Assembly: GCA_033063855.1 (NCBI GenBank)
Contig: CP093829.1
Span: forward strand, 19,933,537 to 19,997,536
Origin: Smittia aterrima
Taxonomy: Eukaryota > Arthropoda > Insecta > Diptera > Chironomidae
Direction of reading: 5' to 3'
DNA length: 64,000 bases
Shown here: one piece after another, positions 1-12,437 of the stretch
Numbering within the stretch: the stretch's first letter is position 1
Layout: each line of letters begins with the position of its first letter
Position numbers and translations under genes: made by a program
Notes under the pieces: generated by a model
The model's database searches: none
Told to the model about the DNA's origin: nothing
What the model saw: the letters and a program-made list of their open reading frames with translations, nothing else

Positions 1-3000
1 AAGCAGACAAGGTTTCGTAGCTGACAAGAAGAAATATTTTTTGCTTATCGCGTTCAAGTTGCATTTTATCTTCACTTCAGTTAAAAACCTTCATAAACAT
101 TCTCATCACATTCAAGCTTCGAAAATGTTTACGTCTTTGTTGCTGTTGGTAAAAATCCTTTCCCTCATTGTCATGGATCAGAAAGATTTCCTTCGCTTTT
201 GCACTCAGAAGCTTAAGGAATAAAAATGTTTAAGTAGGTGAGAAATTAATTTCGCAAATCGCATCGCAAAACTCAGCGATTCCACGATGAAGACATAAAA
301 AATACTTTCTCGGTGAATGCTCAGTTGATTTTACGATTGCAAGTGCAACTCGCAACTGTATCAGCTGCAAAGACTTTTCGTCTTATTTGCACTTTTTACT
401 TTATTATCCGCCATAAACCAAACGATCCCATTCGCTGTGCAAACATTGAAGAATCAGAGACGAAGTGAGAATAGCTGACAAACACGACAAAGAAGGTTTG
501 CAAGAATGTCAAGGATCAAATCGATTAGCTCCAAGCCGCAATCAACACTTTCAAACTGTTATCGATGCAATTCATGAGCTCAATAAGATTTGCGATAAAG
601 TTCAAAAGATTATTTTTGGGTGAAGGAGAGAGATGAAAGTTTATGACGATTCGAAGGGTTGAAGGGGCAGCTGAACTGAGATTTAATGACCTGTCTACCC
701 CTCTCCGAAGTTAGTGATTTTATTTTCGCAGCTGAACGATCAACGAGAACTCCCGCGCGACTCACGTGCTGGGTCGAGCGATTTGTTAAATTCTCGCAAA
801 CAATTAAGTTTCTATTAGTCGACACTCGTGTCATTCTTTTGTCAAACGACTCGACAATAAAGCGAAACGAGATAAAACGTTTTTTCATTCTTCCATTGCA
901 TAATTGGAAATTTGAATTACAAATGAGCCGTGAGTAGACTTTTCGGAGTTTTAGAAGATGATATGACGTCACACCCCTCTGACCTTCAATTATGCTCATG
1001 AATTTTTCATGTTAATGAACTTGATGTTCAACTCGTACATTTTTATATTCTCTCGAATCATTTGCGAGGCGTCAGTGAAGAAGAGAATAAAGTTGCGAGT
1101 TAAGAGCTAAGTCGAGAGCGAGGAAGCGGCTCCGCCAGACGAAATGGAATGCCACACAAATTAATTAATTAATCACCATCGCATCATTTAATTAATTTTT
1201 AAATTGACGTAAATGATCGTTGCATGGCTTCGCCATCATTTCGTCTTCGTGTGAGTGGATTAGGCGAAGGCGAACGACGTCGTCATTACCAAAACTCATC
1301 CAATTAGCGACTGAATTCCAAGCGATTAAATTCGAAGATGCTGAAAGGGCAGAGGCGCGTTATTCAAACCAAAGCTTCGACGAAGGGGGACGGAGTTTTA
1401 ATTGAGGAGTTCTCAATTGTACACTCGACGTTCCGTTTAATGAGTTGGAAGGTATAACGAATTCAGATTTTCTTGTGGAAGCTTCGTCAATTACATTTCT
1501 GTCGGAAAAGAGTCTTGAAGTCGAGAGTACCTCATTTGCGATCGACCTTTTCCACTTTAAACTTCAATGAATAGAACAAGAAATCAACTTTTTTTGTTTT
1601 CATCATCATTTACGCTTTAGTCATTTTCCATTTCTAGTTGATGGGTTCAGTGTTTCTTTGATTTCCGGTGGCAGCAAGAAGAAGGTAAGAGTTGCAAGAG
1701 AGCGTGAGACAGAGACAGAAAACTAACTTAATGACGTTTAAAAATAGTTTGTTCACCCCAACTGAACTTCAAAGACGAAATCTAACGTTTTCTCTACGAG
1801 ATCGAATGTTGTTTCAGTGTCAATCAATCTGAGAGTTTAGTTGAGGAAGGGAAAGAAAATTATCTTTAGTCTTGGCGTCGTCATTAGCACATCGCTTTAC
1901 TTTCCATTAAAATGCGAGACGAAGGATGAACCGACGGGTCCCGAATCGAGCATAAAACGTTTTATGATCTCTCAAGTGGGAATTTATGATGTCACGTTTG
2001 CGATATTTTTCTGCCTGCTTTTGCTCTTTTCTCTCTTTTTTTCTGCCAGTCGCGTCCTTTTGCCTTACATTCAAATGACAAATCGTCCGACTCGAAAATC
2101 TCACAAAGTGTTGCATTCATGCTTGTTGTTCTTCGTCGAGAATGTCACGTCACGCATGAAGAGCAGCGCTAATAAAGCACTCGCTCCATCTCCCTTGCTC
2201 GGTCCGCGGGTCTTCATGAATGCATCAATGCACAAAAACAGAAACATCAGAAAGAGCCAAGGGTCGTGTGAAGCGGAATTTTAATCACTCGCGCGGGCAC
2301 CAACACAACACAGAGGAGCTTCACTGAAAATTTATAGAGAATCGCGTATTGATACACCCAATTTTACGTTTGATATAAAAGTTGAATGAAACAAGAAGCT
2401 AAAGCATGAGAATGGAAATTCAACATAAAAAAAAATCTCAATCACATTTCACACTCGTCGCTGTATCTCATCTCTATTCCCCATTCGAGTCGAGAGAATG
2501 TTAAAGGGCATCGCATCGCATACATAAATCGACGTCGATTGTGGAATTCCAAAGCGAAAAAGAAATAAGAAATTCAAAAGGCGACGACGTCGAAGATGAA
2601 AAGACCCACAAAGAAAAAAGAGAAAGAATAACTTTACCGAGGGATTATGAAAACCAACACACAACCATATGGCGATCTTTCCTTTTTTAGACGACACGAA
2701 GAGTTCTTCGAAAGAAACGAAACATCCCTTAACAATTTTCCATAACGAGCCCAACAACACTCACACGATCACAACGTGCATTGTTAGAATGCAGCAACAA
2801 CAACATCTGCCTTTTCAATAAGCTACCGAGGGGACATTCGTCGATTACGTGACGAGAAGGAATTTTCCGAAAAAGGAAATTCAAGTTTCTTTTTAACGAG
2901 ACGACGATGAAACGAGTTTTGAATCCAAATATGAGAAAAAAGTTGTGGCACGTGACGCACCCATCGAATGCATTGCCTTTTATGTTTTCCACTGAACCAT

Positions 3001-3266
3001 TAATGTTTTTTAACCGTCACAGAGAAAACAATGTTTAACATCGTCAGTTAGAAGTTTCGGAACGCCAAGTTCAGTTGTGTATTTGGCTTCAAGAGATTAA
3101 ATGTAAAGCGTAGCGAAAGAGTTTATTTCATTCAATTCTTAATAAGATTTTTAGCCGCGAGCAAGCATAACGCTTTGTAGTGAGATTTTTGTAATTAATT
3201 GACTGAATTGGAATTGTTTTGTGAGAGATTTTTGAGGAGAAAAAAAAAACAGAAAAGTTCGTTAAA
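1..3266. other. Noncoding stretch left of the first gene
   Basis: No supported gene. Short frames exist on both strands (for example 1841-2284 +, opening on TTG), but they lack an ATG, recognisable domains or paired splice sites. They look like chance frames in AT-rich DNA. The last ~200 bases probably form the 5' untranslated region of the gene starting at 3267. Confidence 0.5.
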
Positions 3267-4144
3267 ATGGCGCGCATAAAATCATTTTTCGGATCGGATT
3301 TGAAAACGGGCGGATTCATCATTGGATACGTTTCATTGTTCGCCAACATTCTTTACTTGATTCTCGACGTCGAGGCTGTCCTCGTATTTGTCCTTGAACA
3401 ATCGAATGAAAAGCGCGAGATCTTCGGATCGTTTATCAATGAAATCAATACATCGTCGCCTGCATTCCCGATCACGCTTTTCGCTTTAGTCGCATCGCTT
3501 TATGGAGTTATCGCATCGGTTCTGTTGCTTTGTGGAGTTTGCTCGGTAAGAAGAGAGAGTTCAATTGCATTCTTGACCCATTTGTCGTCATCTTAATCTA
3601 ACTAATTTAATCGAATTTAAATTCTTTTCTCGTTAATTCTTTGTAGGCGAACAGAAAGAGAGTTTTATGGTGGCTGATCTATCAGCCGATCGCGATCTTG
3701 AGCCTCTTGGCTATTGGAATCTACTCAATCATTATCCGAGCCAACTCAGAGAAACCTTTCTTCCACTGCGCTATCTTGGAGTCTCTCTTTCTCATCTTCT
3801 TAGTTTCACTGATTCTCTACACCGCTCTTCACGTTTACTTCTTCCTCGTGATTCTCGAACTTTACTTGGACATCAAGGCAAACGAACCAGCGCCAGCCGT
3901 TGAAGAACCGGAAGTTCTCGTCGTGAAAGAAGAAGAACTTCAGTTAATCGAAACACCTAAAGGAGAAAATGCTGATGAAACTGACAACGCCGAGGAAAAG
4001 ACCGATGCTGAAAAGACGAAGGAGGAGGAAGCGAAGGAAGACGGAAAGGCAAGCAGCAAAATTCGATGCCCAGCTTTACCAAAATGTCCGTCGCTTAAGT
4101 GTCCATCATGGGGAAACTGTGTCGGTCCCGACAATTTTCAATAA
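3267..4144 (+). CDS. Four-transmembrane insect protein (DUF4728/tetraspan-like)
   Basis: Two exons, 3267-3545 and 3647-4144, joined in phase 0 across a 101 bp GTAAGA..GTAG intron, giving about 258 residues. Four hydrophobic segments are visible: around residues 17-37 (GFIIGYVSLFANILYLILD), 68-92 (FPITLFALVASLYGVIASVLLLCGVC), 100-120 (LIYQPIAILSLLAIGIYSII) and 133-158 (LFLIFLVSLILYTALHVYFF). They are followed by a long cytoplasmic Glu/Lys-rich tail and a Cys-Pro-rich end (CPALPKCPSLKCPSWGNC). The short basic N-terminus followed by GG-F-I-I-G resembles small insect four-pass membrane proteins grouped as DUF4728, some distantly LAPTM-like; this family call is from memory. The ATG in AAAATGG follows a plausible leader. 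An AATAAA lies at 4661-4666. Function unknown; an endosomal or plasma-membrane location is inference. Confidence 0.75.
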
Positions 4145-4723
4145 GAATTCAACAACCCAACTCCCACTGACTCAACCTATAGAGGCCTGAAAAACCAAAA
4201 ACTAAAATTGTTTAATCTTCATTAAAATATACTCGAGCAGCCAAAGCCCCCTCGAGGTTCAAGCATGGAAGCACAGTTAGCTTCACGAATTTCGATTTCA
4301 TTTCACTTTAAAAATAATTTTTCATCTCAAGTTTCCAGGCTTGAGCTAACGAAGACTTTGGCTGATCAATTCTATTGTAATTTTATATGATTAACGACCT
4401 GAGACATCAAATTTGACTTTAAGAAAAATTCTTTACGTAGCGTCAAGTATTTAGATCGAAATTTCCCTTTTACCGACAGACTTTTTCTGTTTAGCGCTGT
4501 CGTGAGTCGAACGTCAAGACTCGTTCAAAAGTTAACGAAATCTTGGTTTGCGATGTCACGAACTTCTTCGGTTTGAGATCAAATTAAGAAAGAAAAATCT
4601 TTTTTTTTTCGAAACGTTGTGCACAGAAAGAGAAAAGAAGAGAAAGAGGAAACAAAATGAAATAAAGTACAAAAAACAATTTCAAGGTTTTTTTATTAAT
4701 AATTCAATTTCCTTCAGAGTGGA
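4145..4723. other. Convergent 3' regions
   Basis: Noncoding space between two tail-to-tail genes. An AATAAA at 4661-4666 (+) fits the left gene and a TTTATT at 4692-4697 (AATAAA on -) fits the right gene only about 30 bases past its stop codon, so the transcripts' ends nearly meet or overlap. Nothing else recognised. Confidence 0.5.
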
Positions 4724-6345
4724 TCATGGGCTTGCGAGCCAAATATCTGAAGTACAATCGCCGCCCGGGTAGCGCATTTCATGAGGCAAAGAAGGTCCAT
4801 TGGGCTCCCTCGCGAAATCAACCAAAAAGTTTTCGTTCAATTTCATTCCGCCATGCTCAGTGTCAACATCAATCTGCACAATTGTGCCTCCTACCTTCAC
4901 CATTTCTGGGTAAAATTGTTTATCCCATGGTGAGAAAAGTGACGAGGAAATGTAGAGACGTTTTCCATCAAGAGACAGTTGAAGCATTTGAGGCCCTCCT
5001 TCGAGTCTCCTCCCTTTGATATAAACTGGATCAGGCTGTGCTTGTAATTCTTTGTCCTCAATCACTTTCAACTTCGAATCACTCAACACGAGACCACCGA
5101 GGAAGATTTGACCGGTTAGTTTAGGCTTCGATGGGTCAGTGATGTCGTATTGACGAACATCGCCATGCAACCAGTTGTTGAAGTACAAAAAGCGATCGTC
5201 CAGCGACAAGAGAATGTCCGATATCATTCCGTTGATTTCTTCTCCTCCTTCAACTTTCTTCGCCGGGACGTCTATGACCTTGTCAACTGTAAATTTCTCA
5301 TCAGTTGGATTCTTCTTATAGAAGCGGAAGATGTTGGCGTAAAGAGCTGCGCCGACAAATCCCTCGCAACGTTTTGGATTGTGAGTGAAACGAAGCTCAA
5401 GCGGAGTGATTCCTTTACGAAGAAAACGAAAAAGAAAATTTTGCTAATTGAACTTGAAAAATGTCTCGAACGCGCGACTCACCCTCCTCACCAAGATGAA
5501 TCGTGTCAATCAACTTTCGTTCCTTCCAGTCGTAGACATTTAAGCGACGACCGTAATCGTTTTCCAATGCGATGTCGTCAGCTTCATAACCACGACGCCA
5601 CAGCTTTGGAGCTCCCCACTCACTCGCAATCATTACATTGAAGAGTGGTTGATACCAAAAGTCGTAACCACAATTTGCCTTCTTTCCTTTCGTCCAAGTA
5701 CCGAGACATTCAAAGTTCTTATCAAACAATATGAAGTCGCCAACTGCGTTGCCCTCAGCATCGCCCATTGTAGAAATCATAATGTTACCGTCGGCCAAGC
5801 AGTGAGCGGTGTGCGGAGCCGAAACGTTGTGACTCCTCAGCACGTCTCCTTCGATTATCTTATGGAGCTTCGGCTGCCTTGGATCTTGTGCAACGTCAAA
5901 CACGAAACTAAACGAGACGTGAGCTAAGTGAAAGTGCGATAACGATACAATTTTATCATGAACTTACACAGCGTCTGAGATGAGACATGGCAACACGAGT
6001 TTGTCACGCTTTCCTGCACCACACGATTCTTTCGCTGAGTGGCAGCTGCTGCAGGTATTCCATCCAATGTGATGGAACTCCTGACCTTTCCTCCCAGCGT
6101 AAGCGCGATGGATGACTTGGCAATAAGTTGCGCTTTGCGGATCCACGTCAACCGTTGACAAATAGTCGCCTTGTTCGTTATCAACATTTGGCTGAACCGT
6201 AACAACATAAAGAATCTTCTCGCGAGGTCCGTGCTTCATAGCCCATAATGGCGAAGGGTAACCCGGTCCCGAACACTTTTCAACTGCAATATTGCCATTC
6301 TCAATCAAATTGTCATGGAAAATAAGCTTTTATCTCACCATCCAT
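4724..6345 (-). CDS. Selenium-binding protein 1 / methanethiol oxidase
   Basis: Four coding exons on the minus strand: 6339-6345, 5968-6283, 5483-5907 and 4724-5412. The phases join exactly to 479 codons (478 residues; animal SELENBP1 proteins are about 470). Family signatures run the whole length: CSGPGYPSPL near the N-terminus, DYLSTVDVDPQSATYCQVIHR, HHIGWNTCSSCH, KLVLPCLISD, HTAHCLADGNIMIS, YDFWYQPLFNVMIASEW, ISDILLSLDDRFLYF, NWLHGDVRQYDI, GGPQMLQLSLDGKRLY and the terminal RYPGGDCTSDIWL. SELENBP1 is a beta-propeller copper enzyme that oxidises methanethiol to hydrogen peroxide, formaldehyde and hydrogen sulfide. His and Cys ligands of the family, such as those in HHIGWNTC, are retained. 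The first coding exon carries only ATGGATG before a 55 bp intron; a downstream in-frame ATG at 6308 is the alternative start, but it would translate intron sequence. Confidence 0.93.
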
Positions 6346-9300
6346 CGTCGAAGCCGCTAAATGAACAACTGAAATTTGACCTTCGTTGAAATCTGTTTGC
6401 AAATAAGAGGCTTGGCCGATTGTGTTGCTTGTTTATTTGCTACTGCCGATTCACACACAGAAAGCGCAAAAGAGAAAATGAGAATTAAATGCTGTGAAGT
6501 TGTATTCGGCGTTTATTTATCATCACGACTGTCGCTTATAATGAACTGAACTGTGTTGACGTTGATAACAATTTCATGCGTGAAATCACCTCAGGCTATC
6601 GGCTGAGTACTCAATAAACGGCCACAATAATTGATAACGAATTTGAGTCGATGTGAAACTTGTGCTCGAGAGATACTGACGATGATAAATTGTTAATCAG
6701 TCGAAGAGAAATTGTCGGTCAAGTGGAAGGAGGTAGAGCGAAGGTGGATGAGAAGACAAATTGATGAAATGGGGTTTGAAGAGGAAAGAGGAAGCAATTA
6801 GTAAGCGGAGGTGAATGAAAACTCTGAAAATAGTTTGAAGATTGAATAGTTAATGAGATTAAAAGGATGTGGAAAAGAATTTGAATCTCAAAGTTCTCTG
6901 AAAATCGAAGAGAATTCTTCATTAAAAAAAACTTTCAAGCCGTTCTGTTTTATATTCCACTTTATTGATCAAATCGTTTCTGTGTTTTCCAGTATTGATT
7001 TTCGCTTTGACAATCTTTCTTCACTTGGCGCTGTTTCAACTACGATTTGTCCTTTTCGTTGAAGAAATTTCAATTATTCTTCATTAATTAATTAAGATCG
7101 TCATCATTCTTTCACGCCCAACGGACATCGTCTTCTTACAAATGCTTCTTTAATAGTTTTCCAAAGTTCTATCATTTCAGAATAATTACTTTATCGATAA
7201 CACATGCAATGATATGGATTCACGTGGCATGAGAGCGAGGATAACACGTTCTTCCCACGCACATTTACAGCAAAACTTTCAGAGCTTAGATCGGAAACCC
7301 AGAAGGCAAATAAAAGTTTCTTCGGGAAATTCCGTTTGGGAAATTATTCACAAAATGTTTAGTGTGCGCTTTAAAAAAAAGTTTCCCTTTTCAATGGAAA
7401 TTCCGCCGCGTTCTTGCATTTTGTTCAGTAGGATTTTCCACCATCGACCGCAAATGTAATAATCCGCTTACGGAATGAAAATGATTATCAATTACTTTCC
7501 TACTTCTTCAATTACTCAACGTTCATCCGGAAATTATTGGCGAACAAATTTTCATCACGACATCAAAAACCGTTTTCATGTCGAATGCAATTAAAAACTG
7601 AGTTTTCCGGGCTTTTAATGGCTTTTTGCACTCTCGTGGGTCGTTTGAGTTTGTCACTACGATCGCAAATAAATTTTGTGGTTTTGGTGGGTGGATTGAG
7701 GAGATGTCCGTTAATTATGTCAATGTACAAAGCATTTAAATGAATTAGAGTTTAGAGACCTAATTTACGAACAGCTCTTTAAGCCAATGAAAATCCAAAA
7801 CATTGTAGCGATTGTGGAATTCCCGCGAGTACAAACTCAGAATATGTCATAATCTCCCTCGCTCGTGTGAAGTACAAAAAAGGGAAAGCGAAACATCTGA
7901 AATACTCTTTTTTTCTTCTCTTTTTAATTCAATTAGTTTAATACTCGTTCATATATAAATTGTTACTCCTTGTTTTATTGTCTACTATAATGATACTTCT
8001 TTTCATCTATAAAATGTTATTTTGCAATAGTTTTTCATCATGTTTTCTTCTTATTAATGGAGGGAGGAATTTTCTTCTAGTATTTTCATCATTTCTCTTA
8101 TAACTCTTGTTCAGCAAAAAAATATTGATTTTCTATGAGCTTCGTCTGACTCGTGCGTTCATCTCGAGGAATCTTGCCAGTGGTTGATGAGCCTAAAGTT
8201 TGACTACTTCATTTTAGAGATTGGGGGACAGTTTGTCAGTGTCGTAAACTATTCAATCAACATCTCACTCCTAATGACACTGAATCAACTAAATAAAACT
8301 TCCCCCCAAACCTCCCCAATTACAAAAACTTCAACCTCTGTCTCTGCATTACCACAAAAATTTTCCATTTGGTTTTCCTCATTCTGTGACCGAGTGTGTT
8401 GGCTTTTGTTTTGCCGCTCTGCCTTAGCAAAACGCTGTAAACTTTTCAAATTGGAATTTTCCTACATCTCGAGCATGAATGAATGAAAGAGCTTGTTAAG
8501 ACCTTTTCGACAGAAAACTTTTGCTTAATCCACTTTTAACATTTCACTGAGACGAAATCTCGGGAGGCGCACGAGCCGGAGATGGAGAGAAGATTGGCAA
8601 TTATAATGTTCACGTTATGTAAACCATTTCTATAATGTCTCATGGCTTTTCTCATCGTCTTTCTATTGCTGACTTGGATAGCTTTGAAAAGGGGTAAATA
8701 CAAAATCTAGCAATTAGTTAATTTCTTCACGTTCAATAAATGCGAATGAATTGATCTGATCTGTCATCAAAATATATTTCCCACCGTCAATCGACTCAAT
8801 TAATTCACTTGAACTTCTCTGTGTCTCGAGTGATGGCTCTTGCGCCACATTTAAGTAAATAATTAGTTACTGCTGTGTTACATTATCTGAATATAATTTG
8901 GATTTCACAATCATTTCTCTCGCTACACAATCTTCTCGGCTTGGGGTTGCGATGTACACAGCGGTGATACTTTGCGGGCAGAGATGCCTAGCAAACAGAG
9001 AAAGACATGGGAAGTCTCTTGTCCTTTGGAACTGATTTCATCCATGACTAGCCTTGTAGAGCTCGATGGTTTGAGAAGGGAAATAAAATAATCTATAGAC
9101 AGACGGAAAATCTTTCTGTGTTGTGTGTGAATGGTGGAGACCTTAGGGAGGACAGGGCGCTACAAATCTTCTTCCCTCAATTTTTTTCATTCTTCTTCTT
9201 CTTTCGGCAATGTATATAAAAATTCTGAGCTAGCTTTTTCTGCTGTGGATAAAGAGAAAGCTGACAAGAAGGAGATTAAATATTTATAGCTTTTCTGCCA

Positions 9301-10360
9301 TCTCGTGCTTCTTTCTTCCTCTCCTCTGTTGGGGATTAAACATCTTCAATTATGTCTTCACGTTAAATCGAGTTTTCTCATCGCACAACACAGAGCAGCA
9401 GCGCGTTTCCCTTTTGAATATAGATCTCCGTCTCTCACCCTCTCTATGTGTGTGCGGTGAGCTTTTCTTCCTTTCATGTTGCTTCGGTTAAATGAAAACG
9501 AGGATAAGAAGAAAAGATGAACCACTAATTCTTATGTTGTACACGACGCCGATTCCTTTCACAATTCTGGCGGCAAAGAGGGAAATGAAGGCGCTTTCTT
9601 CTTAAATTAAATTTCGCTTCCATTGTATTCGACAAACGGCTCAACTCAACTCTCTGTGAGCACAGGGGAGATGAAAGTTTGATGAAAATTGCATATCGTT
9701 AGCGACTACGTTGATGTGTGAAGTTCATCAAAGTTTCATATTCCGCAAACGAGAAAGGTAAACGAGAGTGAGAATTAATAGCTCGCTACTTACGAAGGAA
9801 TAAAGCAGTCTCTGATAAGAAAGAGTTTGCAAACGCCTTTAATCCGTTATCAGCTTTTCTTTTGAAGGATTTTTATTTCTCTTTCGTCGTCTTTCGTACA
9901 CATACACACTCAATTAACAGTAAACTCTTCCCATTATTATCCATCGATCGATTAAAAAGCAATAAATTGCAATTGCACTGAACATAATTCGCTTTGCAAA
10001 TTATTATCCGATAAAAAGATAAATCAAAGTTTATTGAAGCTTTGTTGGGATGGTTCGTCGATTATGTTACACTGAAGAACATATTCACATTGAAACTATT
10101 TTTTAAAATCCATTTTGAACTCTGTCCAATGGACAAATCACTCGAACCTCATCACCTAACTGTAACTGTCAAATGCTCCCCAAAGAGCTTAAGAAAAAAA
10201 AAGATTGAGAATCTCCGAGATGTTAGCGCGAGAAGATGAAGTTTTCTTTCGCCTTTCTAGCATTCGTTCACACGACGAGTGTGATAAGAAAAGCTAGTAA
10301 AGCGTAAGAGAAACTTTCCTCGGAATTCCGCAATAATAAAGCTTAATTAAAGTCATTAAT
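6346..10360. other. Long intergenic region
   Basis: About 4 kb without a supportable gene. Short frames (6719-6922 -, 7214-7459 +, 8184-8486 +, 10042-10239 +) show no domain, no consistent codon pattern and no splice partners. AT-rich with poly-T/poly-A runs. The first ~200 bases presumably hold the promoter and leader of the selenium-binding protein gene. Confidence 0.45.
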
Positions 10361-11191
10361 CTAGCCAGCAGTTCCTTTGAAGAGCATTCGACAAAGTTCG
10401 CCCGTTCGTGCGGATTCGCATAGTAAAAGTTGTCTCGATCTCTCAACGAGACTCTTGTTGTTTCCACTTAATCTCTTTCCCTTGGCACTCGCCTCTTGAT
10501 AATCGTCATCGCTTGAGTCGTCCCTTTCGGACTCGGCATCGGAGCTCTTGTCGGGCTTGTTGATTTGTTTAATATCCTCAACGCTGTACTGTGACTTGAG
10601 ATTTGAGACAATTTCACTGCTCACGCTGTAAACGTTCTCGATGTAGTTGACGGGCTCTGGCGGAACTATCCGATTTGTCACTGGCTTCTTTATGTTCACG
10701 ACAATCTTTCCATCTCCACTTGAAACGACATCCTCGTCGTCTGTCTCCGTATCCTCATCGTAATTGTTATAATAGAAATCATCATCTTCCGATTGACTTC
10801 TTTCAACGGGACGTTCAATGATTGTCACTGGTGCAGTGACGGGAATGTCATTTGGTCTATCAGCAACTTGATTGGCAAAGTTCCCAGAGTTATCATAGCT
10901 CTCATCACCATAATTGTCATTGTCTATGTAAATTGTGTCATCAATTCCTTCCTCTGTCGATTGAGATCGACGATTCGATGATATCCGAACGTTTGCGTTA
11001 ACTATGCTGCTGCCACTCTGATAATGGCCCTTCGTGATGTGAATCGAATTCTCCTTCTCGACAGTGAATGTGCGGGTATTCGAGGGCAGATAATGATACA
11101 GAAACACAACGCAAGAAATCATCAGGATCGAGATGAGAGCGTTGATAATCAGCAGCAGGATTTTCCGCTTTGAGATATTTTTGAAAAACAT
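10361..11191 (-). CDS. Single-pass (type II-like) membrane protein with acidic ectodomain, unrecognised
   Basis: Single-exon frame of 276 residues with a good ATG. It has a short basic N-terminus (MFFKNISKRK), one membrane segment at about residues 11-34 (ILLLIINALISILMISCVVFLY) and no cleavable-signal features, so a type II orientation is likely. The rest is low-complexity and strongly acidic: YNNYDEDTETDDEDVV and SSDAESERDDSSDDDYQ. A more ordered end carries a Cys pair (LLLCESARTGELCRMLF). The anchor plus stem layout recalls Golgi enzymes, but no catalytic domain follows, so an enzyme is unlikely unless later exons exist. The C-terminal Cys-x8-Cys motif after a basic stretch is the only candidate functional element. 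I do not recognise the family. The frame may be complete, or the TAG could be avoided by splicing. Confidence 0.6.
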   Translation of the reverse strand: MFFKNISKRKILLLIINALISILMISCVVFLYHYLPSNTRTFTVEKENSIHITKGHYQSGSSIVNANVRISSNRRSQSTEEGIDDTIYIDNDNYGDESYDNSGNFANQVADRPNDIPVTAPVTIIERPVERSQSEDDDFYYNNYDEDTETDDEDVVSSGDGKIVVNIKKPVTNRIVPPEPVNYIENVYSVSSEIVSNLKSQYSVEDIKQINKPDKSSDAESERDDSSDDDYQEASAKGKRLSGNNKSLVERSRQLLLCESARTGELCRMLFKGTAG

Positions 11192-12437
11192 TTTCGCTCG
11201 CTTTTCTCTTTCACACCAGAAATTTAACAGAATATTTTTTCCCTCGCACTGCTTCCACCCTCGACAAATTTATTTCTGCGTGAAGAAGGAAAATATGTAA
11301 ATTTTTCCTTTCGGAGTTTTCCTCTTTTTTTCTCGTTGGAAAAATTCCGTTCACTTTGAGTTTCTTTGTTCGTTAAATTGTTTTCAAGACTTTAAATCCT
11401 CGTTCACATCTTAAACACGTTTGACAATAAACTTTACGGCTTCGCACTAATTTATAAGCAACTTTCTGGTTTTTCCCACCGAATTTTCACTCGATAATAA
11501 TTTTTCTTTGCTTTAGTGCAACTTTTGCCTTCCGTCGACTTTTTCCTCTACTCTCGGTTTGTAAAAAACAACACACAAACGCGAAAATTGGTAGATTATT
11601 AGATTTATCTGTAGAGTACTTTTATCCTTTTTTGATTGTGTGTCGGGAAAGCGGAGCGTGCGCTGTCTGATAACTCTGGAAAAATGTCTTTAATGCGAAG
11701 TAAAAATTTGTTTCTAATTTCCAGATCAAGAAGGAAATTTCTGTGTGTATTGGAGAACGTGTGTGTGACTTGACTTGTAATTTCTACAGTGGAAACCTCG
11801 TGCGTTTGAATATTGCATGCAACCGTTGGGCAGAGAGTTCTCTTCAAACTCTTAGAATTCAAATACGAATCAAAGGAGTTTTCTTTTTCTTAGAAAATAA
11901 ATTTCACCTTCGATTAACAAGAAGATTAAATAAATATTTTAATCTAAAACACTTCAAAGAAACTAAATCATTTCCCTTTCATTCTTTTTTCCCACCTTCT
12001 TAAACTTTGTGTTTTGATTTTCAATCAAAGGGTGAAATCGATTTTTTTGGCGATTTTCTTTCTCGATTGAGGGGTGAATTGAAATTTATTTGCCTTTTCC
12101 TTCTTTTCGAGCCTTTTCAAAAGGACGCATTTCGATAGAAAGAAAATCACGTCGCAAAGTAGAGCAATGCGGAGGAGGAATATGAATTCGCTATTAAGGA
12201 ATAAAAGTCTACTTCGATCAATGTTTGAAAATGAATTTTTGGTCATTTTTCATTTTCCCTTTCAGACTTCACACATTAATTTCAAAATCAATTGATTTTC
12301 TAATTATTCTTTATTCACGAGATCAATTTGAATTTAATTTTAATGCTAAACCAACTCGCACCGAAGGCGACAATGGACGGAATAATATTTGCCTTGGTAA
12401 TGGTTTGAAGTGGAAAATAAATTTAAAGAACTTCAAT
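11192..12437. other. Intergenic region
   Basis: Noncoding; contains the likely 5' leader of the gene ending at 11191 and the 3' region of the enkurin-domain gene. Short frames such as 11743-12003 + and 12025-12246 - are AT-driven and unsupported. Confidence 0.4.

Noticed and set aside
1841..2284. 147-residue frame with a hydrophobic segment
   Set aside because: Opens on TTG, has no ATG near the start, no domain and no splice partners; overlapped by an opposite-strand frame of similar quality.
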